NCBI RefSeq assembly: GCF_000764305.2
Contig: NW_025943819.1
Coordinates: 124,001 to 188,000, forward strand
DNA from: Hyalella azteca
Taxonomy: Eukaryota; Arthropoda; Malacostraca; Amphipoda; Hyalellidae
DNA length: 64,000 nucleotides
Direction: 5' to 3'
Part shown: positions 1 through 12,514 of the stretch, in pieces
Position numbering within the stretch: position 1 is the stretch's first letter
Layout of the letters: every line of letters begins with the position of its first letter
Position numbers and translations under genes: made by a program
The notes under the pieces: generated by a model
Database searches by the model: none
The model's input: the letters and a program-made list of their open reading frames with translations, nothing else
What the model was told of the DNA's origin: nothing

Positions 1-122
1 ATAGGCATGCGAGATAACACGGTGCAGTAGAGATTGGCATGGGAGATAACACGGTGCAGGAGAGATAGGCATGGGAGATAACACGGTGCAGGAGAGATAG
101 GCATACGAGATAACACGGTGCC
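1..122. repeat. 32-bp tandem repeat, cut by the window edge
   Basis: About four copies of a unit containing ggcatgggagataacacggt and gcaggagagat; the array may continue upstream of the window. Confidence 0.9.
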
Positions 123-1295
123 CAAACGATGCGTATGGAGCGATGGTCGCCTCAGAGGTGACCGCACATGAATTTAAGTTTTCCAAGCTATAATGTCTTT
201 AAACTTTACGCAATACAATTTAATTTTTATATTGGCTGAAGTAAATAATGGTTTCTGTAACTTGTTTATAATTTAACTTGCAGAATTTCATTGCAAAGTT
301 TCATCTCATTTTCATCTTGGCACATTTGAAGTTAAAATGAAAAAGAAATAATTTACACATTCTACCTCAAAATTTTCATCGCTCACTACTTGAGACCTCA
401 CGAATTTTTGTGCGATCGTCGTCTATGTGATACCATAAGTCATCTTGACTCTCGATACTCCACAGGCCAATGTCCTCTGAGAGGTGATGGTCTCGATAGT
501 TTTACGTCGGCGACGTATCTTAAGTAGGGTGTACTTCTTTTCAGAATGAGACGTATCTTAAGTAGGGTGTACTTCTTTTCAGAATGCCCTCTTCCGTCTC
601 TCGCTTGTCATGAGCTTCAAGCGTAAAAATATGCCCAAGTTTTACCGCCCCATCCATTATCTCAGCTTTATAGCAGTCCTCACACCGACGCTGACTGCTC
701 ACTTGTTCAGTCACCTGCTTCAAGTTTTGATCTTCGATCTTGATTCACAGAGAATTTATCAGGGGAGAAAATTTCAAACAAATAATCATAATTCGATTGA
801 AAATGTTTTCAATAAAATTATGACGAAATTGCTTGGCAATTTCTTTGGTCGCCAATTCTTGAAGAATTTACGATTTAAGTAAATTATTGATTAAATTAAA
901 GCATTTTTATTGAATTCGGTTTCAGGTTTAATTAAATCTGCCTTACTCGCAAAGAGAATTTGGAGCTCTACAGTTGTTTGCTATTATCATAAGTAATAAG
1001 TATTTATATTATATGTATTACTTAGTTCCTAACTGACGCCTAGTAATCGTGTCATCGAGAGCAGTCATGTAAGAAGACCAGCATTGATGACAGTGAAAAC
1101 GGCAAAGTCAAGTCGTTAGCATCAGATTTTTGCGTATATTTTAGTAATTGTTGACATGTATATAACTAATGTATAACTAACCTGCAGTAGTTTTACATAT
1201 ATTGACCTGCAGCAAGGTAATGTAGCCTCACTCAAACGGTTATGTGTGCATGAAGAATATAGCACGATAGCTTCGCAGGCTGACCAAGCATTATA
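123..1295. other. No gene seen
   Basis: AT-rich unique-looking sequence apart from the 38-bp duplication. The short frames at 541-882 overlap each other on opposite strands and have no recognisable product. Confidence 0.6.
512..586. repeat. 38-bp direct duplication
   Basis: Two adjacent copies starting gacgtatcttaagtagggtg, apparently identical, so recent. Confidence 0.9.
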
Positions 1296-1830
1296 GCAAG
1301 TTAACCCGGTGTAGGAGTGTTAAACTGGAGTAGCGGGTTAGCCTGGTGTAGCAGGTTAAACTGGAAAAGCTGGTTAACCTGGTATAGCATAATAGCCCGG
1401 TGTAGCAGGTTAAACTGGAGTAGCGGGTTAACCCGGTGGAGCTGCTTAACTAATTTAGCGAGTTAACCCATTGTAACAAACTAACCTGGTGCTGGAGGTT
1501 AATCTGGTATATGAGTTAAACCAAGTGTTACATGTTAACCGGTATAGCTAGATAATCAATTGTAACAAGTTGCCCGTTGTAGTAGTTTAAGCCAATGTAG
1601 CAAATAAATCCGTGAAAACATATTAACTATGGTTTTACAGGTAAATGCGGTGTAGCAGTTCAACCTGTTGAAGCAAAGTAACCGGGTATAACAGGTTGAC
1701 ACAGTGATGCAGCCAGCTTAACCTGTTTTAGTAAGATGAACCTAGCTTAAATGTTAACGCGTTCTTTCAAGGTAAAGCATTGTAGCAGGTAAACCAGTGT
1801 AGGGTTAGTTCAGTGTCCAGAATTGCTAGC
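1296..1830. repeat. Degenerate 18-bp minisatellite
   Basis: Repeated words such as gtagcaggttaaactgga and gtagcgggttaacccggt drift in sequence across the block. It is the diverged edge of the array at 1978-2690. Confidence 0.85.
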
Positions 1831-1977
1831 ACCTCATATCGAGCAATCTCGCTCCGACTGTCACGCTGGGTATCTCAGGCTTAAGGTTAAGAATATCACG
1901 TGTATTCGGTGGTGAACGGATAATGAACTGTCAAATATATTCGTTACCCTCAGCTACTCTATAGGCCGGTCAGTGTT

Positions 1978-2690
1978 ATACAGGGACCAATACAGTGTGA
2001 GAGGTTAGTCCGGTGTAGCAGGTTAATCTGGTGTAGCAGGTCAATGCGGTGAGGCGGATTAAACGGTAAGGCAGGTTAAACGGTGAGGCAGGTTAAACGG
2101 GAAGGCAGGTTAAACGGTAAGGTAGGTTAAACAGTAAGGTAGGTTGAACGGTAAGGCTGGTTAAACGGTAAGGTAGGTTAATCGGTGAGGCAGATTAAAC
2201 GGTGAGGCATGTTAAACGGTGAGGCAGGTTAAACGGTGAGGCATGTTAAACGGTGAGGCAGGTTAAATCACGAGACAAGTTAAACGGTGAATCAGGTTAA
2301 ACGGTGAGGCAGGTTAAACGGTTAGGCATGTTAAACGGTGAAGCAGGTTAAACGGTGAGGCAGGTTAAACGGTGAGGCAGGTTAAACGGTGAGGCAGGTT
2401 AAACGGTGAGGCATGTTAAACGGTGAGGCAGGTTAAACGGTGAGGCAGGTTAAACGGTGAGGCAGATTAAACGGTGAGAGGCAGGTTAAACGGTGAGGCA
2501 GGTTAAACGGTGAGGCGGGTTAACACAGTGAGGCAAGTTAAACGGTGAGGCAGGTTAAACGGTGAGGCGGGTTAACACAGTAAGGCAAGTTAAACGGTGA
2601 GGCGGGTTAACACAGTGAGGCAAGTTACAAGGTGAGGCAAGTTAAACTGTTGGACAGGTTAAAACAGTGAAGCAGTTCAAGTCGGTGGAT
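1978..2690. repeat. 17-bp minisatellite array
   Basis: About 40 copies of gttaaacggtgaggcag with single-base variants and a minor variant gttaacacagtgaggca. The centre is homogeneous and the edges degenerate, as expected from unequal exchange. A stray block recurs at 2879-2960 after an AT-rich spacer (2691-2878). Confidence 0.95.
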
Positions 2691-3566
2691 CAACTAATAA
2701 CTAGAAAATAAAAATTCAAACGAATAATTTGAATTATGATTAATTATTAATAATAATTCTTAGCAATTTTTTAAATAATAACAATTTTAATAATAATTAA
2801 AATATCTATATATAATAGTGTAAATAATTTATAGTTAATTTTACTAAAAATAATACTTTAAAACAATATTAAACTCAGTCAGGCGGGTTAACCTGGTCCC
2901 GGGGAGGCAGGTTAACCCGTGGTTGAAATAATACATACAAATTCCAACCATGGGTTAACCCATTGACGTTGTATAATTTGGTAGGGCAAGATAACCCCGC
3001 AACACGACTCTGTTAGAACGCACTGACAATAGGAGCTATATAAGCAGTGCAAAACTGTTGTAGCAATGCTACTTGACATTTTGTGTGAAAAGAGCTTGAG
3101 AAACTTAACATTATCATTGCATTTCGTTACTGATGGCAAGTGTACGCAAGCGATTTAAATCAGCCATTCTATATGATTTTAACTTGAGATTCGGACTAAG
3201 AAAGATCAGAAGTTTATTTGCATATGTAAAATTTTTACAAAACATTTATTCCCTTTATTGCCGAATCAGTCTTACTGACGTATATAAATGCATTTTGATT
3301 TTAAAGCAGCCGGAAAGCTCTACGTAGGTGTAAATTTTTTTGGACAAATAATTTTTGGACGTTGATTTAGGATATTTGGGTTTGGATAGTGTCTGATCTG
3401 GCTGAAATGGACATGAATGTACTCACAAAGGGTGCGCAGCCGTAGACCAGCAAATTAACGCTCAAATCAGCCCTGGAGCCAACATCAACCATCTAAATAC
3501 TATAGATATTGTCATCCTGGCACCTAAGCAGCTGTAGTCAATTGACCTATCTCACCACACGAACTC

Positions 3567-4562
3567 TTAATATAGAACTTAGAAGAGACACACTGCAAAG
3601 ACCGACATTCAAGACGAAACCTAAACGGAATGTGCACGTATTCGTTCCAAAATATTCACGTCTCGGACAAAAACGCGGCCTCTCTCACGGCCGGTCTCGC
3701 GGCCGTGATTCCAAATTCAGTGAGCGTGGAATATCTCGCAAAATACTGAACGTAGCTTGATGAAACTTGGTACACATAATCATTAGAGCCTAACGGTGAT
3801 GCTTAACTCGTGACAATTTTTCAAAATTCGCCTTCATTCCTGAGTTATATGAATATACGTGGTGAAAATTGCAGTGAGCGTGACATTTCTTCTAAAGTAC
3901 TGTACAGATTTGAATTAAATTTTGAATATAAATTTCTCAATACCCGACGGTGATGTTTAGCTCTTGATATTTTTTTCACTTTTGCCTTCGTTCGCGAGTA
4001 TTGAAAAATTGTCACGAGCTAAACATCACCGTTAGGCTCTAATGATTATGTGTACCAAGTTTCATCAAGCTACGTTCAGTATTTTGCGAGATATTCCACG
4101 CTCACTGAATTTGGAATCACGGCCGCGAGACCGGCCGTGAGAGAGGCCGCGTTTTTGTCCGAGACGTAAAATATTCCGATTTCAATCCTAGCATTTGTTC
4201 CCGGAATTCCAAAGTTCGCATTTGCAGTTTCTCTTCATAATTTTAAAAGGCAATAAAATATAAAACGAATCGGTCACGAACTCACAAATGTGTCAAATTG
4301 CGTGCAGAAAAAATAATACTTTTTTCGATTGTTAAAATAAAGTCCCGAAAATTTTAAACTACAATAGTGTTAAAAATCAAAAACATTGATTTTATTGCCT
4401 TTTAAAATTATGAAGAGAAACTGCAAATGCGAACTTTGGAATTCCGGGAACAAATGCTAGGATTGAAATCGGAATATTTTGGAACGAATACGTGCACATT
4501 CCGTTTAGGTTTCGTCTTGAATGTCGGTCTTTGCAGTGTGTCTCTTCTAAGTTCTATATTAA
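3567..4562. mobile_element. Foldback element with long terminal inverted repeats and TTAA ends, interrupted
   Basis: The left arm is 3567-3657 continued at 4177 to about 4259; the right arm is about 4389-4562. The arms are near-perfect inverted copies of about 174 bp around a non-coding centre of about 130 bp. Both outer ends are TTAA (3567-3570, 4559-4562), consistent with a TTAA target duplication, but a palindromic site cannot separate duplication from terminus. The left arm is split by a second element (3658-4167). Without it the element would be about 477 bp. No transposase is present. Confidence 0.8.
3658..4167. mobile_element. 510-bp foldback element with 9-bp target duplication, nested
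   Basis: Inverted arms of about 168 bp (3658 to about 3825 and 4001-4167) start ACGTCTCGGAC and surround a loop of about 175 bp. It is flanked by the exact 9-bp word AAAATATTC at 3649-3657 and 4168-4176, and the uninterrupted right arm of the host element has that word once. Long arms plus a 9-bp duplication suggest a Mutator-like MITE. The arms are still almost identical, which points to recent insertion. The short frame over 3509-3760 is a by-product. Confidence 0.85.
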
Positions 4563-5950
4563 CATAGGCTATTATTATATACGATAATACAAAATTTTAT
4601 GTTCACTTAGTATTATGGCACCTAAAATTGTGGTCGTCGGCTGGTCTAAAATGCCTTTTTGTTTCAAACTCTCATCGACATCATGTCTTTCATCCACTTC
4701 CTTGGCAAGCCAATTTTGCCTCCTGTGGTAAGTTAAGTAGGTACTGAGTAGTGCTCGGTCTGCTGGATAAGCCTGAATCGCTGGTCAGAACTAAAATTTG
4801 TAGGGTTTACTTCTACATAACTAAAATACTATTGCATAATTGCAGACAATCAGAAATAGTATCTGTTGTCTGAAAATTTTAGCTGTGCTAGGCGCTCCGC
4901 GCTAGCACTGCTAGCCGCTAGGAAGCCTAAGGAAGGTGTTGTTAAGTTTGGTTTATACCATTTATAAAATTACCTACTTGTTTCTATTGAAACCTGGCAA
5001 CTTTAGTGCTGCTGTCAAGGTTATTGTCATTTCCAGTAGCTGGTATAGTAGTATTAAGTATAGGTGTTTTTGTATACCCATTAGGGCCATTACCTGTAAA
5101 TTACCCAATAGTTTTTCTCACAAGTCTCACAACTTCACAAGTCATGATTTAATGAACGTTTTGCCCAAGCCTCAATTCAATAGGCTACCTAGTCAATATT
5201 CCAGACTCACTCAGACTGGTATGGTATTGGTATCAGTTGCCATAATCACTATAACACTATTATCACTCTAGGTCAAGATTGAAAAATTCTTACTTATTAC
5301 TGAAATTTTTAGGGTAAACGCTCTATATTCCGACACTTTAAATTTAAGGACGTAACAAAAAGTGAATGGCTATAAAAAATACACCGTACGGGCGCGCTTC
5401 AAACCAGGATGGAATTCTAATTTCGAAGGTTCATATATTATTTCGATCCACCAAGACCACTTTTTTTATCCAACATCGTTATTTTAGGCAAAAAATTAAC
5501 TTCTTAAAGGCTTAAAACACGTACGCTAACTTGCTCAATTTCTATAAAGTACCTAATCACTTGGAAGGTGCAAGTCTGCACCTTTCACTCAACAATTAAA
5601 ATTAGACTTATAAAAAGTAGTAGTTAGTTGAAAATTTGTCTCTTGAGTTGACTGCAAATCTGCAATGAACTAAAGTTCATTAAGTAATTATAACTACGCT
5701 GCAAAGCATAGTTTCACACACACGCATACTAAACATCATGCACACTGAACACGCAATTCAGAGTTCAGACGAACAGAACTATATATCACGTGGGCCAGCA
5801 TGCAACTGAATTAAATAGGTACCTACTAGCATATTTCCCGCTCCCGGTGCATTTCTAGCGGGTTGATCAATCGTATACTTAATTCGTATACGAATTACGA
5901 ATTAACTAATCATTCGTATACTTAGTGCAAGAGAATGAATAATTATGTTG
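4563..5950. other. No gene seen
   Basis: AT-rich sequence. The 111-codon frame at 4936-5271 has mixed low-complexity content and no motif I recognise. Confidence 0.55.
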
Positions 5951-6093
5951 TTTCTGATCAAACGAACAAAAACTTTTACTGTCTCTGATCAAACAAACGA
6001 AAACTTCTGATCAAACGAACGAAAACTTCTGATCAAACGAATGAAAACTTCTGATCAAATGAACGAAAACTTCTGATCAAACAAACGACAACA
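5951..6093. repeat. 22-bp tandem repeat
   Basis: About six copies of ttctgatcaaacgaacgaaa plus two bases, with point variants. Confidence 0.9.
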
Positions 6094-7567
6094 AACTTTT
6101 TGAAGATAATTCTGAAATTGTAAGTCGTAACGTCTATTGAATTCTATGAATTCTAATACGGATCGTTAATTTTAACATCGTATTTCCAAAAATCAATTAT
6201 TGCATTTCTTTTAATTGAAAAACATCCTTTTACATAAAAAAAAAACAAATTTTTTCTTACAGCTCCTCAGGAATGACGAATGAATGCTCCTCATATTGAC
6301 AAATGACAATCTTACTCTTATAGCTAACAATTTTAAATTTAATGATTTTTTCATTTCAAAGACTCCATTGATTACAGAACTTTAGTTTTTGGAAGTGTAT
6401 TCAAGAAAAGTTTCTGAAATAGTAGAAACATTTCCATTATCATTCTGAAATAGAAGCGTCATTTCCGTTCTTATATATAAACAGGATTAATAAAATATCT
6501 ATCAAATCCATCCAATGTCATTCAATTTGTGATGTATGAACGACAGTTTTACTTTGATTCCTATGATGCTCATTTTTACTGGTTAAAGCTGTAGAATTAA
6601 ATTAAATTAAAAAATTATATAAAATTAAATTTTACTAAATCAAAATTTATTATTACACACTAGATGGTACATGCTGTAGAATTAAATTCTATTAGAAAAA
6701 TGTTGAATTAAAAATCTGATTATATTTTTTATATTAAAAATTAATTTTTATTGAATCAAATTGTATTATTAATGCACTATATGGTACGTGCTCTATGTTT
6801 TATATAATGAAATAGTTTCCCATGTTAAACAACGAAAATTTTCTAAAAGACACAAAACATTCGAAAACGCGGTATGGCTGACGAAATCATTCAGAATTTG
6901 AAGTGAATTGATCAACATAAATTCAACATAATAGGGCAAAAAATTCAAATCTGGAACGTATAAATAGGTTTTTATAATTTAAAAAAAAACTTTCAATCAT
7001 TTAAATCTCAGAATGGAATGTGAATCAAGTCTATTTATTGTGAAATCAAACTAGACACAACCAAAACATAAGTGTGTGACACCGTCTTGTGATACGTAAA
7101 CAGAAAACACCATGTGAATGTACGCAGTGAAAGAGTCGAAGTTTATCTCATAATTTTGTGTGAAATCGAAAACTTTGTGGGTGTTGTCCAATCGTGAGAA
7201 TTTTTTACAAAGCTGGATGTGTTTTTTTTTATTTTAGAACGTATTCATTGCAAAAATGTGTTCGCTAGCCTACAGATAAACGACTAGTTAACTTGATTAG
7301 TCGTTGGCAACATGGGATTGGATTTCAAACCACGCACGATTTTGGAAGCACAGCTGTTTCAAATGTGCTCAGTTCATCAATTTTCATTGCCGTGGAAGGT
7401 GGTGTAACGTGGTGGTAGGGTTGGTATTTTGATACGTTTTCTTATATTGACATGAGAATATATTACCTATACAGAATTCCACACTGCTTCAAACTACTAG
7501 TAATTTGTAATGCCGACACTCTTGTGTTCGAATTCCGATTGCTGTGTGGTGTGTGAGCTGTATTGTA
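6094..7567. other. No gene seen
   Basis: Strongly AT-rich; no frame with recognisable content and no clear repeat. Confidence 0.6.
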
Positions 7568-7735
7568 ATACGACACAGCTTGGAATTAGAACACTATTGA
7601 ATATTGAACACTACTTAATTATGCTTTTAATTAAGAGCTATTAAGCTTTTAATTAAGAAAATTTTAATTTTTGCTCACAGCTTGCCTGAGCTTGGAACGA
7701 GCTGTGTGTGTCTAATTCCAAGCTGTGTCCGAATT
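7568..7735. repeat. Short inverted-repeat element
   Basis: ACACAGCTTGGAATTAGA near 7573 and its complement TCTAATTCCAAGCTGTGT near 7711 flank an AT-rich centre with two copies of cttttaattaaga. This suggests a small MITE; no target duplication was identified. Confidence 0.5.
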
Positions 7736-7794
7736 AGTTTTTATGTGCCTAAAACCGTCTCTTAACTTAATCAATCTATTAATTTTTTTACCAC

Positions 7795-8031
7795 TTGAAA
7801 TCAGCAAATACAAGTATACTTAAAGGATTCCTAATATATTCACAGATGTATTTAAAAGTCTCAAACCATAATATTCTTTCTACACAAACAGTTTATCACT
7901 ATTTGGTAGAGCAAGGTCAACTATCAACTTTGACACATTTTTTGATGTTCTTACTGGGTGATGCGCACTGTCTCTCTTTGGATCTTAACATTTTCCCGCC
8001 AGACAGCCCAGACCTAGTGTTTTGGCAATAG
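7795..8031 (+). pseudogene. Possible mariner-like transposase remnant
   Basis: A 78-codon frame ends in LDLNIFPPDSPDLVFWQ, loosely like the PPxSPDLxPxD motif of mariner transposases. Nothing else in the frame supports this. Confidence 0.2.
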
Positions 8032-8700
8032 TATGGCACGCAAAAGTATGACATCACTATTTCAACGGTTCAACCATCAACAAATGCATGGAACTAAGAA
8101 AAAGCTTAATATAAAGGAAAAAAGTCGAGAAGTGTCGGAATTACCCACATGGTGCAATTACATATCAATTTTAAATTACCTTAGTAATTTGAGTTTTGTG
8201 AACGCCAACCTTAAATTAGAGGAGCGGCTCGCAGCCTCCGGCAGACAACCTCCCATGCTGACAGTCTAGATAACACTGCCTGCGGCAGTGCAGCTGCCAG
8301 CTGCGCAATGAAGATTGTGCTCTAGCAATACAAAATAGTCTTGGAGTGGAAACACAGTCTTCAGAATGTGAAATGACTCTAATCTTCAAGATCATTTATA
8401 AATTAATAAAAGCAACATTCTTCTTTAAACATACACTGGTATGCACAGAAAAACTTTTGCTAATAATAATTATGACCTCAGTTACATGTATTTCTTCGTA
8501 AAATTTACCGCTTTTTGCTTTTAATTTGTAAATGTTTTGTTGACAGGTACAATGGCGAGCTGTATTGCACTTCACGATTGTTTGTACAAGTTTTAAACTG
8601 AAATACTCAGTAAAATTAGAAAATACTTGTATAAAAGCCGATGTCTATTATTAAAATTCATAAGAAATTATTTAAACATTACCTATGGCACGTTTCACAT

Positions 8701-8738
8701 CTGTCTCTTATACACATCTAGATGTGTATAAGAGACAG
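8701..8738. other. Mate-pair library junction adapter left in the assembly
   Basis: The 19-base Tn5 mosaic end CTGTCTCTTATACACATCT is followed immediately by its exact reverse complement, giving the 38-bp junction adapter of transposase-based mate-pair libraries. Sequence on either side may not be contiguous in the genome. Confidence 0.95.
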
Positions 8739-9945
8739 GTGATAACTGACTAAGCTAGTTGTCATTTTATGAGCATAGTAACTTTACTAACTTAGTAAGA
8801 AATATTTATTCGTGAATCGTGATCATTCCTGAATAGTTGCATCCAGTAATCTACTTTCATATCTCCTGTAAATGGCTCCATCGCGTAAGTCTCGTAGCAG
8901 TTCTCCCTTTCTTGGCTATAACTGTTGACTGATTTCTGCTTTCAGTGCACCGTTCTGAAAAAAATTAGATTAGGATCAGTTTGTTAATGAAAAACCTAGA
9001 AACCTAGTGGGAAGCAAAAAACCTAGATCTAGGTTTTTTTCTGCTTCGGAGCGCCACAGTGCCTGCGGAGTGCCTGCTGGAGTGCTGGGGCTAAATGCCC
9101 AAGGATTTGCTCAAAAACCACCATGATTACCCACGATGTTGGAATATACCGCGTTTACCCTAGCTCAAAACTAAAGTGACATTTTCAATAATTTTATTTC
9201 ACTTGTCTTTAACTTAGAATGTTTGTATTGTCTGTCTCAGTGTCTGCTACAAATCTTAGAATCAATATTTAACACACTCCTACCTGTTCAATCAATCTGA
9301 AATTTTGCATGCTTGCGTAAAGTTTGAGACAATGCATGAATTAATTGTCAGAATATAAAAAATAATTTAATGAGTTGAAAAATATTTGTTTTTAAATAGT
9401 ATTTGAAAATAAATTATGGAATTAATTTTACATACCGGTACTATTTAATATCAGAGGCACTGCAATTAAAAAATAATTTTTTTAAAATGATATATAAAAG
9501 TAAATTATAGAATTCATTTTACATGTGTAATATCAGAGACACTGGCTTCTTTTGCAGTGTGGTCTTGAAAAATTACTTCTTGAATGCATATTATTTTGGT
9601 CTCAGCACAGCTTATTCATGTATTTTGTTAATAATTAGAAAATGGAAAATTCATTAAGGATTAAAGAAGAAACTAGCAGCTCCAAAAATGGCAAGCAGGC
9701 TCTGCAGGCCATGCCATGATGCCAATAATGTCTTGTGCATCAGTCATCACTTATGTTGCCAGCATACAAGCATTCAATAGAAACAATCTTATAAACAGAA
9801 CTGAACCATTATTACAACCATATCTTTTTAGTGCAATCAAAACAACTATGTAGTCATCATGCTGTTATTAAACTCTACAAATTATAGTTCTGCCATATAT
9901 ATATAGGTAATGCTATCTGATGTGTATTATATGTACCATAGACTG
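8739..9945. other. No gene seen; one 37-bp hairpin
   Basis: A near-perfect palindrome at 9011-9047 (gaagcaaaaaacctag and its complement) is the only structure noticed; the rest is AT-rich. Confidence 0.6.
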
Positions 9946-10875
9946 GGGTAACTTAGACTCCCGGGGTAACTTAGACCACTTTTCGTTTTTTTAACAAAAA
10001 CCCCCAAAACTCAAAAACGAATTGACATAGAAAAATTCTGTCAATGGGCATTAAAGGCCTAATACTGAGGCTACGTAACACAATAGAAAGATTTAAAAAG
10101 TTTGCATATCTAATAGGTTAAAAAATTAAAAATGTGACCCATGAAAAAAAGCTATTATTTAAAGCCTGTCAGAGTACAGTGACAACCATCATATGTTTTG
10201 GAGAAATAAATCATAGTTTAGGTCAATTACTTTTCATTCTATGATGCCTGGTGCACAATTCTATATATGACATTCTATGCACAATTTTGTGTTGACCGAT
10301 GATGCACTAAATTTTCGATAAGTAAATTTTTTTTTGCTGAGCGAGGTAAATGTAATCAATATTCTTTGTTTTTAATCAATTTTTCTTTTAACTGGAGCCT
10401 TTGCTGAGGTTCTACTGCAAATACATTTTTGGGGGTGTCCCGAGTAGCCCTGGGGGGGTGTCCCGAGTAACCCGCCGTGCGGAAATGGCCGCCATTTTTT
10501 TTTGGATTGAGGGATGTAAATTCCGCAAATAAAGTTTTCATGCTGACACTTGTCTGCCACTTTTTTCTAAGCAAAATTTTTTAATATGGCAAATATTTTT
10601 TTACTACAGACCTTAGCAGAAGTATATACTATAACTTTTCAAAATATTGTTTTTCACCATTTTTTTCAGGAATTTTTCAAAGCTAGTAAATGTAGCATTT
10701 TTGAACTTCCTTTATACTACATAGATAGGAAAAATGTTGACATTTAAGCCACTATATTTAGTTTTGCAATATTCCAATTAGTTTTGCTATTAAAACAGTT
10801 TTACAGTTTTATGCCGTGTCGGAGGACTGTCCCGAGTTACCCCGCCCGTCCTGAGTAGCCCCGGTTGACGGTAGT
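9946..10875. mobile_element. Possible MITE with GGGTAACTTAGAC-type termini
   Basis: The left end has gactggggtaacttagac and ggggtaacttagaccac. The right end, read on the other strand, has ggggctactcaggac and ggggtaactcgggac. Related ggtgtcccgagta words occur internally at 10433-10475. No coding region; the boundaries are approximate. Confidence 0.4.
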
Positions 10876-11078
10876 CAGGATTTTTGTAGTTGTAACAAAA
10901 TTTGCCCAATAAACCTATATCTTTTTCAAATGAGCAAGACTTTACTTTGTTATCAGTATTTAGAAGTGATCTTGCATGGAAACAAAAATATTTACTTGAT
11001 ATTTATATACATAGATTGTCTATATCATTAAATGTTCTCCTCTCACAATGTATCTCAATTGTGACTGCACTCATTCAG

Positions 11079-11120
11079 CTAAAGGACAGGATCTTCAGAG
11101 CTGACAAGGAAAGGAAAAAG
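11079..11120 (+). CDS. Possible small upstream exon of the CP110-like gene
   Basis: A pyrimidine-containing acceptor (gcactcattcag) ends at 11078 and a donor (aaag|gtatat) begins at 11121, enclosing 14 codons, LKDRIFRADKERKK. It is in phase 0 and would join directly to EKREDEWLL of the exon at 13192. A charged Lys/Arg/Glu segment near the N-terminus also occurs in vertebrate CP110. A 42-bp exon this simple could arise by chance. Confidence 0.25.
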
Positions 11121-11973
11121 GTATATATGTGGTCTGCTTGTTGTGCTAGCAAACAAAAGCATTTTTTACAACATATTGTTATTCTGTGTTTTCCAAGATC
11201 TCAGTACGAGTACAATCAATGTAGCTTAGCTATGAAATGTACATACTACTCAAGTAAAAGACAATTTTCTTAGCAAGCATTTCAATAAACTGCTGGGAGT
11301 AGGATTCTGATTATTCTGGAAATAATTCAAAATTTGGCTTTTAAGCTATAATTGTCAGTTTTTCATTGTAAATTGAAAAACACTAATCACATTTCCATTC
11401 ACATTCTAACAAAAAACGCCAGCCAATAACATGTGTTACTAGTACTACTCTACTTTGTTTGTAGCTAACTATGTAAATACTAATTAGCCTATGTATGTAC
11501 CTACCTATATTGTATAATTGTATTTACAACTGCATTTGGATCATTTTATCTCCTCTTCAAGAAGGTGAAGTGTTTGAACAACATTTCTAATGTGCCACAT
11601 TGGTGCTTCATTTATTTGCCCCAAGAATCAATTTTCTTTACTGACATTGAGTCAAATTGTGGTGCATGATTTGGCATGCCATTGATAAAACTATGACATT
11701 GCTTGCAGTTAGACAAGGGATATTTAGAAAGAAGATTCTTTTTTGGAATTTAAGAAAATTATGGAAAACAAAATTTACTGCTTTCATTTGAAAGATCAGA
11801 ATAAGCACTAAGATTATTTTTCTACATAGTCCAAAAACAATGCGAGAATCCATAGCCATGAAAATTTTTGAATTTCCTTCTTCAGAAAATTAGAGTGCCC
11901 AAGACATTATCTAATTTGGTCCGTCCTGCCTGCAGTTCACTGTCCTTGTCTAAACATGGTACTACTGTAAAAT

Positions 11974-12310
11974 AGGGTGACTTGGACCATTAACTGGGTG
12001 ACTTGGACCATTGATGGGGTGACTTGGACCATTAACGGGTGACTTGGATCATTAATGGGTGATTTACCATTTAACGGGTGACTTGGATCATTAATGGGTG
12101 ACTTGGACCATTAATGGGTGACTTGGACCATTGATGGGTGACTTGGACCATTGAAGGTGACTTGGACCATTAACGGGTGACTTGGATCATTAACGGGTGA
12201 CTTGGATCATTAATAGGTGACTTGGACCATTAACGGGTGACTTGGACCATTAACGGGTGACTTGGACCATTAACGGGTGACTTGGACCATTAACGGGTGA
12301 CTTGGACCAT
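11974..12310. repeat. 20-bp minisatellite
   Basis: About 17 copies of gggtgacttggaccattaac. The unit resembles the termini of the neighbouring 9946-10875 block. Inverted units (ggtccaagtcact) lie at 12481-12514, so array and inverted end may together be a second element. Confidence 0.95.
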
Positions 12311-12514
12311 TTTTAGTCCTTAACATTTTGTGATACAAATAGTTGCATAGTAAATAATAGAAAATATATCTATTTATTGCATTTGTCGGTTATCTCATGG
12401 CACTTGAAGAGCCATCAACACAATTTTTCCAAGGTAAGATATTTTTGAGTAAAGGGCTTACTTTTCTTAAATGTCAAAATAGTCCAAGTCACTCCATCAA
12501 TGGTCCAAGTCACT

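Noticed and set aside
1978..2690. CRISPR array
   Set aside because: Units are contiguous 17-mers without unique spacers, in eukaryotic DNA.
3567..4562. A-B-B'-C-C'-A' order resembling a T-shaped parvovirus terminal hairpin
   Set aside because: The exact 9-bp duplication around B..B' explains the order as one transposon inside another; no viral gene is nearby.
10902..11273. 123-codon plus frame as a gene
   Set aside because: No recognisable content over most of it; only the 14-codon segment between splice signals is kept as a tentative exon.
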